Assembly: GCF_003182155.1 (NCBI RefSeq)
Contig: NZ_QGTG01000001.1
Span: 974,390 to 1,038,389 of the forward strand
Direction: 5' to 3'
Origin: Chitinophaga sp. S165
GTDB taxonomy: Bacteria; Bacteroidota; Bacteroidia; Chitinophagales; Chitinophagaceae
Length of the DNA stretch: 64,000 bases
Positions within the stretch are counted from its first letter, which is position 1. Every line of letters starts with the position of its first letter. Positions 27,037 to 37,352 of this stretch are shown here, one piece after another. The notes below the pieces were generated by a model. It did no database searches. It had not been told where the DNA came from and was given only the letters and a program-made list of their open reading frames with translations. A program made the position numbers and the translations under genes.

Positions 27037-27786
27037 ATGGATACAGTAAACAAACGGGTAGCAATTGTAACAGGCGGCGGTTCAGGCATCGGACTGGCTA
27101 TCACGGAAAAATTCATCTCCGGTGGTATTCACACCGTCATCGTGGGCAGGGATGAAAAGAAGCTGCAGGCTGCCAGAACACAATTAGGAGAGCTCTGTTA
27201 TCCGATCAACCATGATGTCAGCGATCTGGCAACCATTCCATCGCTTATCAAAAAAGTCATTGATAAATTCGGGCATATCGATATCTTAGTGAACAACGCC
27301 GGTATCAATATGAAAAAGGATTTCATTGAGATCACCGACGAAGAGTTCCAGCAGATCATCACCACTAACCTCTGTTCTGTATTCTCTATTTCACGGGAAG
27401 TAGTGAAACATATGTTGCCCAGGAACAGCGGAAATATCATCAATATAAGCTCAATGGCGGCCCAATATGGTATGCCGAGGGTAATTGCCTATAGTGCCAG
27501 CAAAACGGCAATAGACGGCATGACAAGGGCCATGGCGGTTGAATTATCTCCCAAAGGCATCCGCATCAATGCAATCGCCCCGGGATTTATTGAAACTGCT
27601 ATGACAGCCAAAGCACTGAATGCCGATCCTGAAAGAAAGAAGAAAGCCGTTGGCAGAACGCCCATGGGCCACATGGGCCAACCTATGGACATTGCTGATG
27701 CGGCGCTTTTTCTCTCTTCGGATGCCGCCCGTTACATCACTGGCGTCATCCTGCCGGTAGATGGTGGTAATTCAATTGGATTCTAG
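27037..27786 (+). CDS. SDR oxidoreductase, candidate D-mannonate oxidoreductase
   Basis: This cytoplasmic NAD(P)-dependent short-chain dehydrogenase has 249 residues. Motifs are TGGGSGIG (12-19), NNAG and YSASK, with catalytic Ser, Tyr and Lys all present. It starts 23 bp after the GH67 stop, and its 3' end is 20 bp before the start of the next gene. Glucuronate breakdown needs a fructuronate reductase upstream of UxuA. No classical UxuB is in the window, so this SDR is a reasonable candidate for that step. Gluconate 5-dehydrogenase-like activity is the main alternative. Confidence 0.85.
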   Translation: MDTVNKRVAIVTGGGSGIGLAITEKFISGGIHTVIVGRDEKKLQAARTQLGELCYPINHDVSDLATIPSLIKKVIDKFGHIDILVNNAGINMKKDFIEITDEEFQQIITTNLCSVFSISREVVKHMLPRNSGNIINISSMAAQYGMPRVIAYSASKTAIDGMTRAMAVELSPKGIRINAIAPGFIETAMTAKALNADPERKKKAVGRTPMGHMGQPMDIADAALFLSSDAARYITGVILPVDGGNSIGF

Positions 27787-27805
27787 ACTTTCATATATCA
27801 CGTTT

Positions 27806-29740
27806 ATGAAGACGCTTCGTTTACTGCTGCTTTCCATTGTAATATGTTGTTCTGTCCGCGCACAGGTTCGCCTGCCACGCCTGATCAGCGACAACATGGT
27901 ACTACAGAGAGAGGCCCAGCTAAACATCTGGGGCTGGGCTACCGCCGGGGAAAAGGTCCTCCTCGGCTTCGCCGGCAAGCAATACGAAACGATCACTCCT
28001 GCAGACGGCCGCTGGCAGGTGGCCATACCACCCATGGAAGCCGGCGGCCCTTACGACCTCACCATCGATGGCAGCAATCACATCACCGTTAAGAACATCG
28101 TTATCGGTGATATCTGGATCTGCTCCGGGCAATCCAATATGGAAACCCCGATGTCGAGATTAAAGGACAAATACCCTGCTGTCATCGCTGCAGCACACAA
28201 TCCCAATATCCGGGCGTTTAATCCTGCTACCAGGATGGAATGGCAACGGCCTTTGGACGACTTCCAGACAGGCTCCTGGGAAATGGCAGACCCACAAACA
28301 GTATTACAATTTTCCGGTGTTGCATACTTCTTTGCAAAAACCATCTACGAACAATACAACATTCCCATCGGCATCATCAAGGTAGCCGCCGGAGGCTCTA
28401 CCATAGAAGGATGGATAAGCGAAGAAGCCCTGCAACGAACACCCGCATACGCTAATGTACTTAGGTTGAAACAACCAGGGTACATGGACAGTATCCGCCA
28501 GGCAGACCAAAAAGCCAGCGACGACTGGTATTACCACTTATGGAAGCAGGATAAGGGAATACAAACAACCACACAATGGTCAGACAGCAGTTATGTTCCG
28601 GAAAATTGGAATACAATGAATATACCAGGCTATTGGCATGACCAGGGATTAACAAACATACATGGCTCCGTATGGTTCAGAAAGACCATCCAGGTTCCCG
28701 CAGCTATGACTGGTCAACCCGCCAGACTGTTCCTCGGCAATATCGTTGACAGGGATTCCGTATACCTCAACGGTCACCTTATCGGCGCTACGCAATACCA
28801 ATACCCGCCCCGGAAATACCCTGTTCCTGCCGGCATGCTGAAGGAAGGCCCTAATACCATCGTCGTACGGGTGATCAACTACAGCGGTAACGGAGGCTTT
28901 TACAAAGACAAGGTTTATCAGCTGTTCACTACCACCGACACTATCAACCTGGAAGGTCCCTGGCAATACCAGCTGGGCGCATCCACCGATCCTATACCAC
29001 CATCCATTCCCTTCTACACACAGCCGCTGGGGCTCTATAATGCCATGATAGCGCCATTACTGCCCTTTGCTATGAAGGGAGTGCTCTGGTACCAGGGAGA
29101 AGCAAATTCAGACAATCCAACCGCATATAAAACGCTACTCGAAACCCTCATAAAAGACTGGCGGATGAAATGGACCGGTATGCAGCCCATGCAGAACTTT
29201 CCGTTTTTATATGTACAGTTACCAAACTATATGGTCAGTCATCCCCAGCCAACAAACAGCAACTGGGCACTCTTAAGGGAATCACAGCTGAAGGCATTAT
29301 CTGTTCCCAATACAGCCATGGCAGTAGCCATTGACATCGGCGAATGGAATGATATCCATCCCCTCAACAAAGAAGACGTGGGCAAACGTTTAGCTCTGGC
29401 AGCACGTAAACTTGCCTATCAAGACAGTCTTGTGGTCAGCTCAGGTCCTTTGTATAAGAACATGACATCCGAAGGGCACAAGATCATTATACAATTCATC
29501 AATACCGGCAGCGGTCTTATAGCTAAAAACGGTCCCTTAAAACAATTTGCCATCGCAGGCCCTGACAAGCAATTCAGATGGGCGCATGCAGAAATCAAAG
29601 GCAATAAGGTCATCGTCTGGCATGAGGCCATCAGCAAACCTGTAGCCGTACGTTATGCCTGGGCCGACAATCCGGAAGGCGCCAATCTCTATAACAAAGA
29701 AGGATTGCCGGCATCTCCTTTCAGGACCGACAATTTCTAG
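27806..29740 (+). CDS. SASA-family (sialate O-acetylesterase-like) carbohydrate acetylesterase
   Basis: An exported protein of about 644 residues with signal peptide MKTLRLLLLSIVICCSVRAQ. The SGNH-type nucleophile is in CSGQSNME, with a later GEWNDIHP block expected to hold the catalytic Asp/His. A beta-sandwich insertion resembling a GH2 jelly-roll interrupts the catalytic domain (WFRKTIQVPAAMTG...YLNGHLIG). The family removes O-acetyl groups from sugars. In this operon the natural substrate is acetylated glucuronoxylan. The frame is open upstream to 27761, but the signal peptide sets the start at 27806. Confidence 0.88.
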   Translation: MKTLRLLLLSIVICCSVRAQVRLPRLISDNMVLQREAQLNIWGWATAGEKVLLGFAGKQYETITPADGRWQVAIPPMEAGGPYDLTIDGSNHITVKNIVIGDIWICSGQSNMETPMSRLKDKYPAVIAAAHNPNIRAFNPATRMEWQRPLDDFQTGSWEMADPQTVLQFSGVAYFFAKTIYEQYNIPIGIIKVAAGGSTIEGWISEEALQRTPAYANVLRLKQPGYMDSIRQADQKASDDWYYHLWKQDKGIQTTTQWSDSSYVPENWNTMNIPGYWHDQGLTNIHGSVWFRKTIQVPAAMTGQPARLFLGNIVDRDSVYLNGHLIGATQYQYPPRKYPVPAGMLKEGPNTIVVRVINYSGNGGFYKDKVYQLFTTTDTINLEGPWQYQLGASTDPIPPSIPFYTQPLGLYNAMIAPLLPFAMKGVLWYQGEANSDNPTAYKTLLETLIKDWRMKWTGMQPMQNFPFLYVQLPNYMVSHPQPTNSNWALLRESQLKALSVPNTAMAVAIDIGEWNDIHPLNKEDVGKRLALAARKLAYQDSLVVSSGPLYKNMTSEGHKIIIQFINTGSGLIAKNGPLKQFAIAGPDKQFRWAHAEIKGNKVIVWHEAISKPVAVRYAWADNPEGANLYNKEGLPASPFRTDNF

Positions 29741-29756
29741 ACTCATAGCCCGTATA

Positions 29757-30017
29757 TCAGCTGTGCCTGTACTTATACTTAAGTACCAGCATTGCAATAT
29801 TTAATCCCAGTGCGAGGAAGTTGGTTAAAATGATGGGAAGGTCCGATTTGTCAAATCCGTAATAGACCCACAGGCTGTTCCCCGTCATCATAACAATAAA
29901 CATGAATACCGATACATCCTGCGCTTCCTTTGTCTTTAGCGTCTTGATAAGCTGCGGAAGTATAGAAGAAGAAGTGCACATGCCTGCTACAAAACCCAGT
30001 ATCTCAATAAATTCCAT
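29757..30017 (-). CDS. SemiSWEET family sugar transporter
   Basis: This 86-residue protein has three hydrophobic helices and the PQ-loop motif (ILPQLIKTLKTK, P21-Q22) that defines SemiSWEETs. Two copies form one facilitative sugar pore in the inner membrane. The conserved NSLWVYYG stretch is in helix 2, and the NFLALGLNI stretch starts helix 3. It is convergent with the esterase gene and divergent from the serine hydrolase. A link to xylan sugars is only positional. Confidence 0.9.
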   Translation of the reverse strand: MEFIEILGFVAGMCTSSSILPQLIKTLKTKEAQDVSVFMFIVMMTGNSLWVYYGFDKSDLPIILTNFLALGLNIAMLVLKYKYRHS

Positions 30018-30148
30018 AATCCCGGTTTATCTGTTAGCAACAACAAAACAATGCCAATTCTGACAGTCCCGGGCATAATCGTATGCAACCTTTCTTTATC
30101 TCAGTTGTCATTAAGGAAGCATATCGCCATCTTTACAACACCAGCATT

Positions 30149-31825
30149 ATGAAGAAATATCTCCTCGTTGTTTTATTGCTAAGCTATGTGCAGGGTATTG
30201 CACAACAGATACCAGACTCCCTGGAGCCTGACATTAACAAACTGTTCTCCAGATACAGCCGCCCAGGCACTCCGGGGGCTGCAGTGCTTATCGTACAGAA
30301 CGGACAGATCATATTCAAAAAAGGCTATGGGTCCGCCAACCTGGAATACGACATTCCCGTAGCTCCCAATACCGTTTTTGACATTGCTTCCGTATCAAAA
30401 CAATTCACCGGTTTCGCCATATCAACATTGATAGAGGAGGGAAAGATCTCTCCGGATGATGATATTCGTAAGTACCTCCCTGAAGTACCACAATTTGGCA
30501 AAACGATCACGATACGCCATTTGATCCACCATACCAGCGGACTAAGAGACTGGCCTGCCACATTACATGCAGCAGGATGGAGATGGGATGAAACCTTTAG
30601 CTTCGACGACATTCTAAGAATGGTGAAACAGCAACGTGAGCTTGATTTTGAACCAGGCTCACAATACTCCTACTCCAATACCGGTTATAACCTGCTGGCA
30701 GCCCTGGTAGCTAAAGTAAGCGGCAAATCATTTCCCGACTGGATGAAAGAACATCTCTTTTCTCCTTTACAGATGAATGCCACTATCGTACAAGACGATC
30801 ACTCACAGATAATCCCGCGTCTGGCCTCCTCATACTACCACAACGGAAGAGAGTATCACAAAAGTAACGACGCCCTTACCGCTTTAGGTTCGAGTTCAAT
30901 ATTTACAACCGTTGAAGATCTCTCCAAATGGGTGATCTATTTCCAGGCGCAACTGGACAAAAAGAACCCTGTTTTTCTAAGGATGATTGAAACAGATAGC
31001 CTAAATAACAAACTCCCCATCAATTATGCATACGGAGTGGAAGTATCTAAGATAAATAACGCAGACAAGGACAATCGCAATAGTGTAACGAATATTTCAC
31101 ACGATGGCGGCTGGGCAGGATTTCGCACCATCATATCCAATTACCCGGACCAGAAACTGTCAATTATCCTGCTTGGGAACGATGGCAACTTCGATAGTAA
31201 TGGCAGCGCCAAAGCCATTGCAAGATTGTTCCTGAAAGAGAAACTACCTCTAACCGCCGGTCCGACACGCGAAAACCTAAGTAATTTGCCAACAATCAAA
31301 GGCGACCAGTCGCTACTAAAAAAATACACCGGCAGCTACCAGTTGGGAGAAGGTTGGTACGTGACTTTCACCCTCGAAAACGACCGCATGATGGTACAGG
31401 CCAATGGCGAATATAAGTTCCCTACAGATATAAAATCAGACACTGTATTATGGGTCCCTGCATATTCTTCATCAGTTACATTCAGGGACATAAAAGAAAA
31501 AGCAGGCGCCCTCAAATATCGGAACATCATCGCCAAAAGAGTCGAGCCCATCACAATTGATTCATCGCAGCTCAAGCGTTATGCAGGCACTTATTACAGC
31601 GAAGAGCTGGAAACAGCGTACAAACTGTCCGTTAAAGGCGGTAAACTCATAGCCCATCATATGCGCCTGGGCGACTTTGAATTCCAGCCCGACATGGCCA
31701 TCGCCGATAAATTCAGCAGTTATAACGGCACCATTAACTTCCTAAAAACAGGAACAGGCAACATAACCAGCTTCAGACTATCCAACGGAAGGATAAAGAA
31801 CATCCTGTTCAAAAAACAGGAATAA
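30149..31825 (+). CDS. Exported serine hydrolase, class C beta-lactamase/PBP-like
   Basis: The protein has about 558 residues and signal peptide MKKYLLVVLLLSYVQGIAQQ. The S81-V-S-K84 motif in DIASVSKQFTG supplies the serine nucleophile and lysine. YSNTGYN gives the tyrosine motif, and a late HDGGWAGFRT replaces the KTG box, as in many family S12 hydrolases. A C-terminal lipocalin-like extension (TGSYQLGEGWYVTF, then GTYYSEELETAY) is common in Bacteroidota members. Peptidase, esterase or D-aminopeptidase activity cannot be told apart from sequence. The frame is open to 30083, but the signal peptide fixes the start. Confidence 0.9.
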   Translation: MKKYLLVVLLLSYVQGIAQQIPDSLEPDINKLFSRYSRPGTPGAAVLIVQNGQIIFKKGYGSANLEYDIPVAPNTVFDIASVSKQFTGFAISTLIEEGKISPDDDIRKYLPEVPQFGKTITIRHLIHHTSGLRDWPATLHAAGWRWDETFSFDDILRMVKQQRELDFEPGSQYSYSNTGYNLLAALVAKVSGKSFPDWMKEHLFSPLQMNATIVQDDHSQIIPRLASSYYHNGREYHKSNDALTALGSSSIFTTVEDLSKWVIYFQAQLDKKNPVFLRMIETDSLNNKLPINYAYGVEVSKINNADKDNRNSVTNISHDGGWAGFRTIISNYPDQKLSIILLGNDGNFDSNGSAKAIARLFLKEKLPLTAGPTRENLSNLPTIKGDQSLLKKYTGSYQLGEGWYVTFTLENDRMMVQANGEYKFPTDIKSDTVLWVPAYSSSVTFRDIKEKAGALKYRNIIAKRVEPITIDSSQLKRYAGTYYSEELETAYKLSVKGGKLIAHHMRLGDFEFQPDMAIADKFSSYNGTINFLKTGTGNITSFRLSNGRIKNILFKKQE

Positions 31826-32182
31826 GGAGTACAAGAAAACTAAGTGCTATGCTGAGTATAACTGATCCTTTTTGAAGCATCCATAATAGGAACTCCGAAG
31901 TTGCTGCCGGTTTCAGGTAGGAATTGCGGGCCTCCGGCTCTTTGAGACACGCTTGATGCCCCCCCAATAGAGATCCAACAGCCCATACGCTTGAAAATGC
32001 TTAATAGACATCCAACCAAAGAGGCGCCGACCGCAATCCTACCTGAAACCAAAAGCGACGAAAACAAATCCAACAAACGGAAAACGCGACCACAATCCTA
32101 CCAAAACCGAAAGCGACGAAAACAAGTGGCACAATCTCTGATCAGATATTTAAAAGTATTTTCTAACCAAAACACTTTCACC
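31826..32182. repeat. Intergenic region with a diverged 40-bp direct duplication
   Basis: Two copies of CGACCGCAATCCTACC... lie at about 32028-32068 and 32087-32126, both ending AAAGCGACGAAAACAA. They differ by a few substitutions and a small indel and are spaced 59 bp apart. A plus-strand frame crosses them into the DUF3606 gene, but its lysine- and arginine-rich translation looks like run-through. No other gene is visible here. Confidence 0.6.
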
Positions 32183-32368
32183 ATGTCTGATAACAAAACC
32201 AACGTCGGTCAGCAGGACCGGATAAGGATCGACGCCAATGACCCTGCTGAGGTGGAATATGTTCACAGACTATTCCCACATCTTGAACACAAACAGGTAT
32301 TAGACGCCATCAAAAATAAAGGCCCGATAAGGGAAGATGTCATTAAATATCTGCAAAATCTGAAGTAA
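32183..32368 (+). CDS. DUF3606 small protein
   Basis: This 61-residue soluble protein begins MSDNKTNVGQQDRIRIDANDP. It shows the DUF3606 pattern D-x-R-I-x-x-x-D then EYVHRLFPHLEHKQVLDAIKNKGPIREDVIKYL. The family is widespread and often stress-associated, with no defined activity. The start at 32183 is set by the domain itself; the longer frame from 31991 covers a repeat. A strong terminator follows 12 bp after the stop. Confidence 0.88.
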   Translation: MSDNKTNVGQQDRIRIDANDPAEVEYVHRLFPHLEHKQVLDAIKNKGPIREDVIKYLQNLK

Positions 32369-32380
32369 CTTCAATAACAT

Positions 32381-32409
32381 GCCCTGCGTAAATTACGCAG
32401 GGCTTTTTT
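32381..32409 (+). terminator. Intrinsic terminator after the DUF3606 gene
   Basis: GCCCTGCGTA pairs with TACGCAGGGC around an AAT loop and is followed at once by six T residues. It separates the DUF3606 gene from the ROK kinase gene. Confidence 0.92.
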
Positions 32410-32427
32410 AAACAATAATCTCATATT

Positions 32428-33165
32428 ATGGCAACAGGACATATCTTAGCAATAGACGTAGGCGGATCGCACATCAAAGGCACTATTCTGAACAGCAAGG
32501 GCGAATGGCAAATGGAATACAAGCGGTTGCCTACACCCAAAGAAGCAAAACCCGCAGACGTATTGGAAACCATATCAGCATTGGTAAAGGAGATGCCCGA
32601 ATATGAGAAGATCTCAGTAGGCTTTCCGGGATATGTTCGTAATGGCGTCGTGTACACAGCGCCGAACCTGGGCAATCCACATTGGAAGAATATCGATCTT
32701 GGCCAGCAGATAGCAGACCTGTTAAACAAGCCGGTGAGGCTGGTTAATGACGCAGACCAGCTGGGTCTTGGCGTAGTCAGCGGTAAAGGATATGAACTGG
32801 CAGTAACGCTCGGTACAGGTTTCGGCACAGCATTACTCATAGATGGGTATTTGCTGCCACACCTTGAGCTTGCGCATCACCCGGTGACCAGGGAACACGA
32901 TTATGATGAATATATCGGAAATAAGGCCCTTGAAAGAGAAGGAAAAGAGAAATGGAACAAAAGGATGGAACGCGTGCTGGACATCCTGAAAACCGTCTTC
33001 AATTACGACCGGCTGTATATCGGCGGAGGCAGTGCAGACGAATTAACGATGCCGCTTGATGACAACATTCATATTTTCACCAACAAACAAGGTATCAAAG
33101 GCGGCGCACGGCTGTGGGACATGGAAGACAAATACCACATCAGTACAAACTATCCTAAAAGATAG
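32428..33165 (+). CDS. ROK-family glucokinase, polyphosphate-glucokinase-like
   Basis: A cytoplasmic sugar kinase of 245 residues. The first phosphate loop is AIDVGGSHIKGT (8-19), and the sugar-binding segment VGFPGYVRNGVVYTAPNLGN is of the polyphosphate glucokinase (PpgK) type. VNDADQLGLG provides the catalytic Asp, followed by LGTGFGTAL. The protein is slightly shorter than typical ROK kinases but matches PpgK. ATP or polyphosphate as donor cannot be decided here. It stands alone between two terminator-bounded units. Confidence 0.88.
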   Translation: MATGHILAIDVGGSHIKGTILNSKGEWQMEYKRLPTPKEAKPADVLETISALVKEMPEYEKISVGFPGYVRNGVVYTAPNLGNPHWKNIDLGQQIADLLNKPVRLVNDADQLGLGVVSGKGYELAVTLGTGFGTALLIDGYLLPHLELAHHPVTREHDYDEYIGNKALEREGKEKWNKRMERVLDILKTVFNYDRLYIGGGSADELTMPLDDNIHIFTNKQGIKGGARLWDMEDKYHISTNYPKR

Positions 33166-33341
33166 CGAAGAACCAAAAAAAATTATTCCTTACACAGGTA
33201 CCAAATAGCAAGTCGCACGTCATAGTATGCATACATGCCCGCCGGTTGATCGCCGCGGGCAGTATTTGCAGATAAATTCAGAGCGCAAACAAACACCACA
33301 ACTAAAACATGACGTAAGCAGGTAAAGGAAGGCTATTTAAT

Positions 33342-33490
33342 ATTACTCAAAATAATCACGGTACAATAACCTATACAGGCACCAGCTTGTAAAGGGTAAA
33401 CCCATCATTACTCAAAATAATCATTGTACATCTGCTACAGGCAATTGCCGGTAGAGGAAACTATGTATTACTTCAAATGATCATTGTACA
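33342..33490 (+). repeat. Three 24-bp direct repeats upstream of the chitinase gene
   Basis: ATTACTCAAAATAATCA followed by CGGTACA or TTGTACA occurs at 33342-33365 and 33407-33430, and a diverged copy is at 33467-33490. Between and after the copies lie short inverted repeats such as CTACAGGC...GCCGGTAG and CTGCAGGC...GCCTGTAG. The set ends 100 bp before the chitinase start in an otherwise gene-free 425-bp region (33166-33590). It may be a multi-site regulator-binding region or a repeated untranslated RNA element. Confidence 0.75.
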
Positions 33491-33590
33491 AAAATCTGCT
33501 GCAGGCATCGCCTGTAGCGCCACACCATCCCGTAATCATCAAAAAATCTAAGGTACATCGACTATTCACTGAAAACCAAATAGTATATCC

Positions 33591-36500
33591 ATGAAAATCC
33601 ATTACTGGAAGCCGGCCATCAAACGATGGCTCAGGCGAAGCTTTATCGTAACCTTTATCCTGAGTTGCGTTGCCGCAACTAACACAGGCTATGCACAGAA
33701 CTTTAGTGATGTGATGGCCGCGTCTGAGTGGAACACGTTCTTCCCTCACCGTTTTAATCCGGACGACCGTACAGGCGCCGGTACCTTACCTACAACTGCC
33801 GCAAAGGATTTCTATTCCTATGCTAACTTTGCCGAAGCGGTACGCCGTATGGGCAACATCAAGATCATTATCGAAAGACGTTGCGGAACCAATGCCTACC
33901 GTCTTACCCGTATCGACAAAACAACAGGAGCATCAAAAGTGATCCGTACAGATGCGGATTTCAACATCTCTCCTAATAACATCCTGACAGAAACACTGGA
34001 TTATGCTTCTTTCGCAGGTGAAGGCGACCTGGCAGCACGTAAGCGTGAGCTCTGTGCTTTCCTGGCCAACATCTCACAGGAAACTACAGGTGGCTGGCCT
34101 ACAGCACCTGGAGGCCAATATGCATGGGGCCTTTATTTCCGCGAAGAGCAAGGCTTTGAAGGTACCAACAACGTTGGTTATATTGTTTCAGATGCAACTT
34201 ATCCTGCAGCACCTGGTAAATCTTACCATGGCCGTGGCCCTATCCAGTTGAGCTACAACTATAACTATGGTCAGGTGAGTGAGTTCATCTTCGGCGATAA
34301 GAACGTACTGCTGGCTAATCCTGAAAAGGTGATCCAGGATGGCGTGATCGCTTTTGAAACCGGTATCTGGTTCTGGATGACACAACAGTACCCTAAACCA
34401 TCCTGCCATGATGTAATGATCCCGAACAAATGGACGCCTACAGCAGAACAAACAGCACTGGGGCTGCGTCCTGGTTTTGGCGCCACCGTTAATATCATCA
34501 ATGGTGGTATTGAGTGTGGCGGTGGTTCAGAAAACACCAAAGTATTGAGCCGTATTGGTCACTTCCAGCGTTACACCGGCATCAAAGGCGTAAGCCTTGA
34601 GCTGAACGGCGGTAACAGCACTGTTAACTGTGGTTGTGCTAACATGCGTCCATTCGCGATTGACGCACAGGAATGCAGCAAGATCGCTTCCCTGAAATTC
34701 ACCTCTCCATCAAATGGCATATTGAGCACAAGCTCTTTATCTGCAGTTACCTTATCGGTATCTAAGAATGATCCCCGTGGTGAGATCTCTGAAGTATTCA
34801 TTAAGATAGATGGCAGGCGTCTGTCCGGTACTTCCGTACAGTTCACACCATCTGCGTATAAATCATACACTGCTACAGCAGTGGGTATCCGTCCTGGTAA
34901 AGATTCTGTAATAACCACTGTAACCTTCGCTATCTGGAATCCGCAGACATTTGAAGGCTGTGCAGGTCTGCCTGCATGGAGTGCTGCTGCAACTTATGCT
35001 GCTGCCGGCACTATCGTGCGTTACAACAGTACCATCTACCGTAACCTGTGGTGGGCCGGTGCTGCTGATATTCCGGGTGTAAGCTCGGCATGGGCAGTAG
35101 TAGGTGCATGTAATGGCACTAATCCTCCTACCGATCCTGAAGATCCGGAAGAACCTAATCAGCCTTCTACAGCGCCTATCGGCAAAACTATCTGGCTGAA
35201 AGGCTTCAACGGTCAATATGTAAGCTCTGAGAACGGAGTACAACCAATGAACTGTAACCGCCCTGACGTACAGGGTTGGGAACAATTCCTGGTAGTGGAT
35301 GCTGGTAACGGTACGATTGCACTGAGCAACCAGGGCAAATATGTATCATCCGGTAACGGTACCGCATCGATGACCTGTGCTGCAACAACTATCCAGGCAT
35401 GGGAGAAGTTCATATGGGTTGTGAATGCAGATAACACCATTTCCCTGAAGGGCAATAACAACATGTTTGTAAGCTCTGAGAACGGAACAAAAGCAATGAC
35501 TTGCAGCCGTGCAACCGCACAGGGCTGGGAAGCCTTCACCTGGGGTGAAGTAAGCAGCACGCCTCCTACCGATCCGGGAGATGGTGGCGATACAACCGTA
35601 ACACCGCCTACACCTACCACCGACTTCAAAGTAATTGGTTACGTGCCTTCATGGCAGGGCGATGTGAACACTGTACAATACAGCAAGCTCACACATATCA
35701 ACTATGCATTTATACTGCCTAATGCAGACGGTAGTCTGCGTGCCCTGGAAAATCCATCCAAGCTGCAAAGCCTCGTAACAAGAGCACACGCTAACGGTGT
35801 GAAGGTGATGATCTCTGTAGGTGGCTGGAATAATGCTGACGATAGCGGTTTCCACGGTCTGGCAAGCAACGCGACCGGCCGTACTAACTTTACCAATGCC
35901 CTCATCGCACTGGTGAACCAGTACAACCTGGATGGTGTGGATATCGACTGGGAATACCCGGACCCTAACACACAGTCTGCTAACGACTACGTAACTCTCA
36001 TGACTCAACTGTCTAACGCAATGCATAGCCGCGGTAAACTGCTTACAGCAGCTATCGTAGCACAAGGCGGTACCGGCGGTGGTATCCTGAGCAGCGTATT
36101 CCCTGTTGTGGACTTCCTGAACATCATGGCTTATGATGCTGATGGTGCTAACCACTCTACCTACGCTTATGCACAAAGCTCTCTGAACTACTGGAGAAAC
36201 CGTGGCTTACCTAAAGAGAAAGCCGTACTGGGCGTTCCTTTCTATTCAAGGAATGGCTGGTATCCTTTCTGGCAGCTGCTGCAGATGGGCGCTAGTCCAA
36301 ATGCTGACCAGTTCAATGGAGAAGGATACAACGGTATCCCAACTATGAAGAACAAAACCAACCTTGCATTTGACAACGGTGGTGGTGTGATGATCTGGGA
36401 ACTGTCCAACGATGCAACTGGTGCTAACTCTCTCCTGAGTGCAATCCACGAAGTAGTATTACAACGTGGTGGTAATACTGAAAATCCTCCAACCAATCCT

Positions 36501-37199
36501 CCTGCTACCGGTGCTCCTATCGGCAAGACTATCTGGCTGCAAGGCTTCAACGGTCCGTATGTGAGCTCTAAGAACGGCGTAGGCCCAATGTGGTGCAACG
36601 CTACTGCTGTAGCTGGCTGGAACCAGTTCCTGGTAACGGATGCAGGCAACGGTAAGATCGCACTAAGTAACCTGGGTAAATACGTAACCTCCGGTAACGG
36701 TACAGCAGCAATGACCTGCGCCGCCACAATTATCCAGGATTGGGAGAAATTTGACTGGATCGAGAACGTAGACGGAACCATCTCCCTGAGAGGTAATAAC
36801 GGTATGTATGTATCTTCTGAAAATGCAGAAGAAGCAATGAACTGTAACAGGGCTACTATCGGTGGCTGGGAAGCCTTCAACTGGGGCGCTGTCAACGCAG
36901 CTGCAAGAACTGCAACAGTTGCTGCAATAGCTCCTGTAACTGATAACAAGGTTGCTACTGCTTCCGTATATCCCAACCCGATCGGCAAGGGTAACACCTT
37001 TACCGTGACTATGGGGCAGTTTGATGCTAAACAACCGGTACGCATTACCATTCTGGACCTCAATAAGAAAGTTGTTGCTTCTCAAACCGCCAACGGTGGC
37101 GTAGTGAAAGTGTCAACTGCCGGAATCCCTGCCGGATTCTATATTGTCGTGATCAGCAACGGTCATAATGTAGTTACCAATAAGATAGTGATTCAATAA
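33591..37199 (+). CDS. Multidomain secreted chitinase, GH19 plus GH18, T9SS-exported
   Basis: The product has 1202 residues. Order: signal peptide (1-35); GH19 domain (about 40-345) with NISQE164TTGGW and the [15 protein letters not shown] signature; a linker beta domain; a CBM5/12-like module near 455-510 ([19 protein letters not shown]); a beta-trefoil-like repeat module (about 529-655); GH18 (about 678-960) with D781-G-V-D-I-D-W-E788; a second copy of the trefoil module (about 975-1105); and a C-terminal type IX sorting domain ending in KIVIQ. GH19 and GH18 cleave chitin by inverting and retaining mechanisms respectively, so two unrelated chitinases are fused. All catalytic acids I can check are present. 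The SusC/SusD pair downstream is probably for uptake of the products. Confidence 0.95.
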   Translation: MKIHYWKPAIKRWLRRSFIVTFILSCVAATNTGYAQNFSDVMAASEWNTFFPHRFNPDDRTGAGTLPTTAAKDFYSYANFAEAVRRMGNIKIIIERRCGTNAYRLTRIDKTTGASKVIRTDADFNISPNNILTETLDYASFAGEGDLAARKRELCAFLANISQETTGGWPTAPGGQYAWGLYFREEQGFEGTNNVGYIVSDATYPAAPGKSYHGRGPIQLSYNYNYGQVSEFIFGDKNVLLANPEKVIQDGVIAFETGIWFWMTQQYPKPSCHDVMIPNKWTPTAEQTALGLRPGFGATVNIINGGIECGGGSENTKVLSRIGHFQRYTGIKGVSLELNGGNSTVNCGCANMRPFAIDAQECSKIASLKFTSPSNGILSTSSLSAVTLSVSKNDPRGEISEVFIKIDGRRLSGTSVQFTPSAYKSYTATAVGIRPGKDSVITTVTFAIWNPQTFEGCAGLPAWSAAATYAAAGTIVRYNSTIYRNLWWAGAADIPGVSSAWAVVGACNGTNPPTDPEDPEEPNQPSTAPIGKTIWLKGFNGQYVSSENGVQPMNCNRPDVQGWEQFLVVDAGNGTIALSNQGKYVSSGNGTASMTCAATTIQAWEKFIWVVNADNTISLKGNNNMFVSSENGTKAMTCSRATAQGWEAFTWGEVSSTPPTDPGDGGDTTVTPPTPTTDFKVIGYVPSWQGDVNTVQYSKLTHINYAFILPNADGSLRALENPSKLQSLVTRAHANGVKVMISVGGWNNADDSGFHGLASNATGRTNFTNALIALVNQYNLDGVDIDWEYPDPNTQSANDYVTLMTQLSNAMHSRGKLLTAAIVAQGGTGGGILSSVFPVVDFLNIMAYDADGANHSTYAYAQSSLNYWRNRGLPKEKAVLGVPFYSRNGWYPFWQLLQMGASPNADQFNGEGYNGIPTMKNKTNLAFDNGGGVMIWELSNDATGANSLLSAIHEVVLQRGGNTENPPTNPPATGAPIGKTIWLQGFNGPYVSSKNGVGPMWCNATAVAGWNQFLVTDAGNGKIALSNLGKYVTSGNGTAAMTCAATIIQDWEKFDWIENVDGTISLRGNNGMYVSSENAEEAMNCNRATIGGWEAFNWGAVNAAARTATVAAIAPVTDNKVATASVYPNPIGKGNTFTVTMGQFDAKQPVRITILDLNKKVVASQTANGGVVKVSTAGIPAGFYIVVISNGHNVVTNKIVIQ

Positions 37200-37223
37200 G
37201 ACGATCACGTCACGTCACATTAA

Positions 37224-37256
37224 CAAGGCCGTCCCTGGAGAGAGACGGCCTTGTTT
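37224..37256 (+). terminator. Terminator after the chitinase gene
   Basis: CAAGGCCGTC (37224-37233) pairs with GACGGCCTTG (37244-37253), a 10-bp stem with 10-nt loop followed by a short T run. It is 24 bp after the chitinase stop. Confidence 0.8.
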
Positions 37257-37352
37257 CATTTACAAGTTATCAGATAAAGCGAAAAGACCGCCCCAAAACT
37301 ACGTTCGAGACGGTCTCTCGTTGCTCACTAAATTGTAACAAGTAAAAACGGC

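Noticed and set aside
31991-32182. N-terminal extension of the DUF3606 gene
   Set aside because: The extra 64 residues are basic run-through over a direct duplication; the domain starts at 32183.
36242-37063. A 273-codon frame antisense to the chitinase
   Set aside because: It mirrors the repetitive trefoil and sorting domains of the chitinase, which is strongly supported on the other strand.
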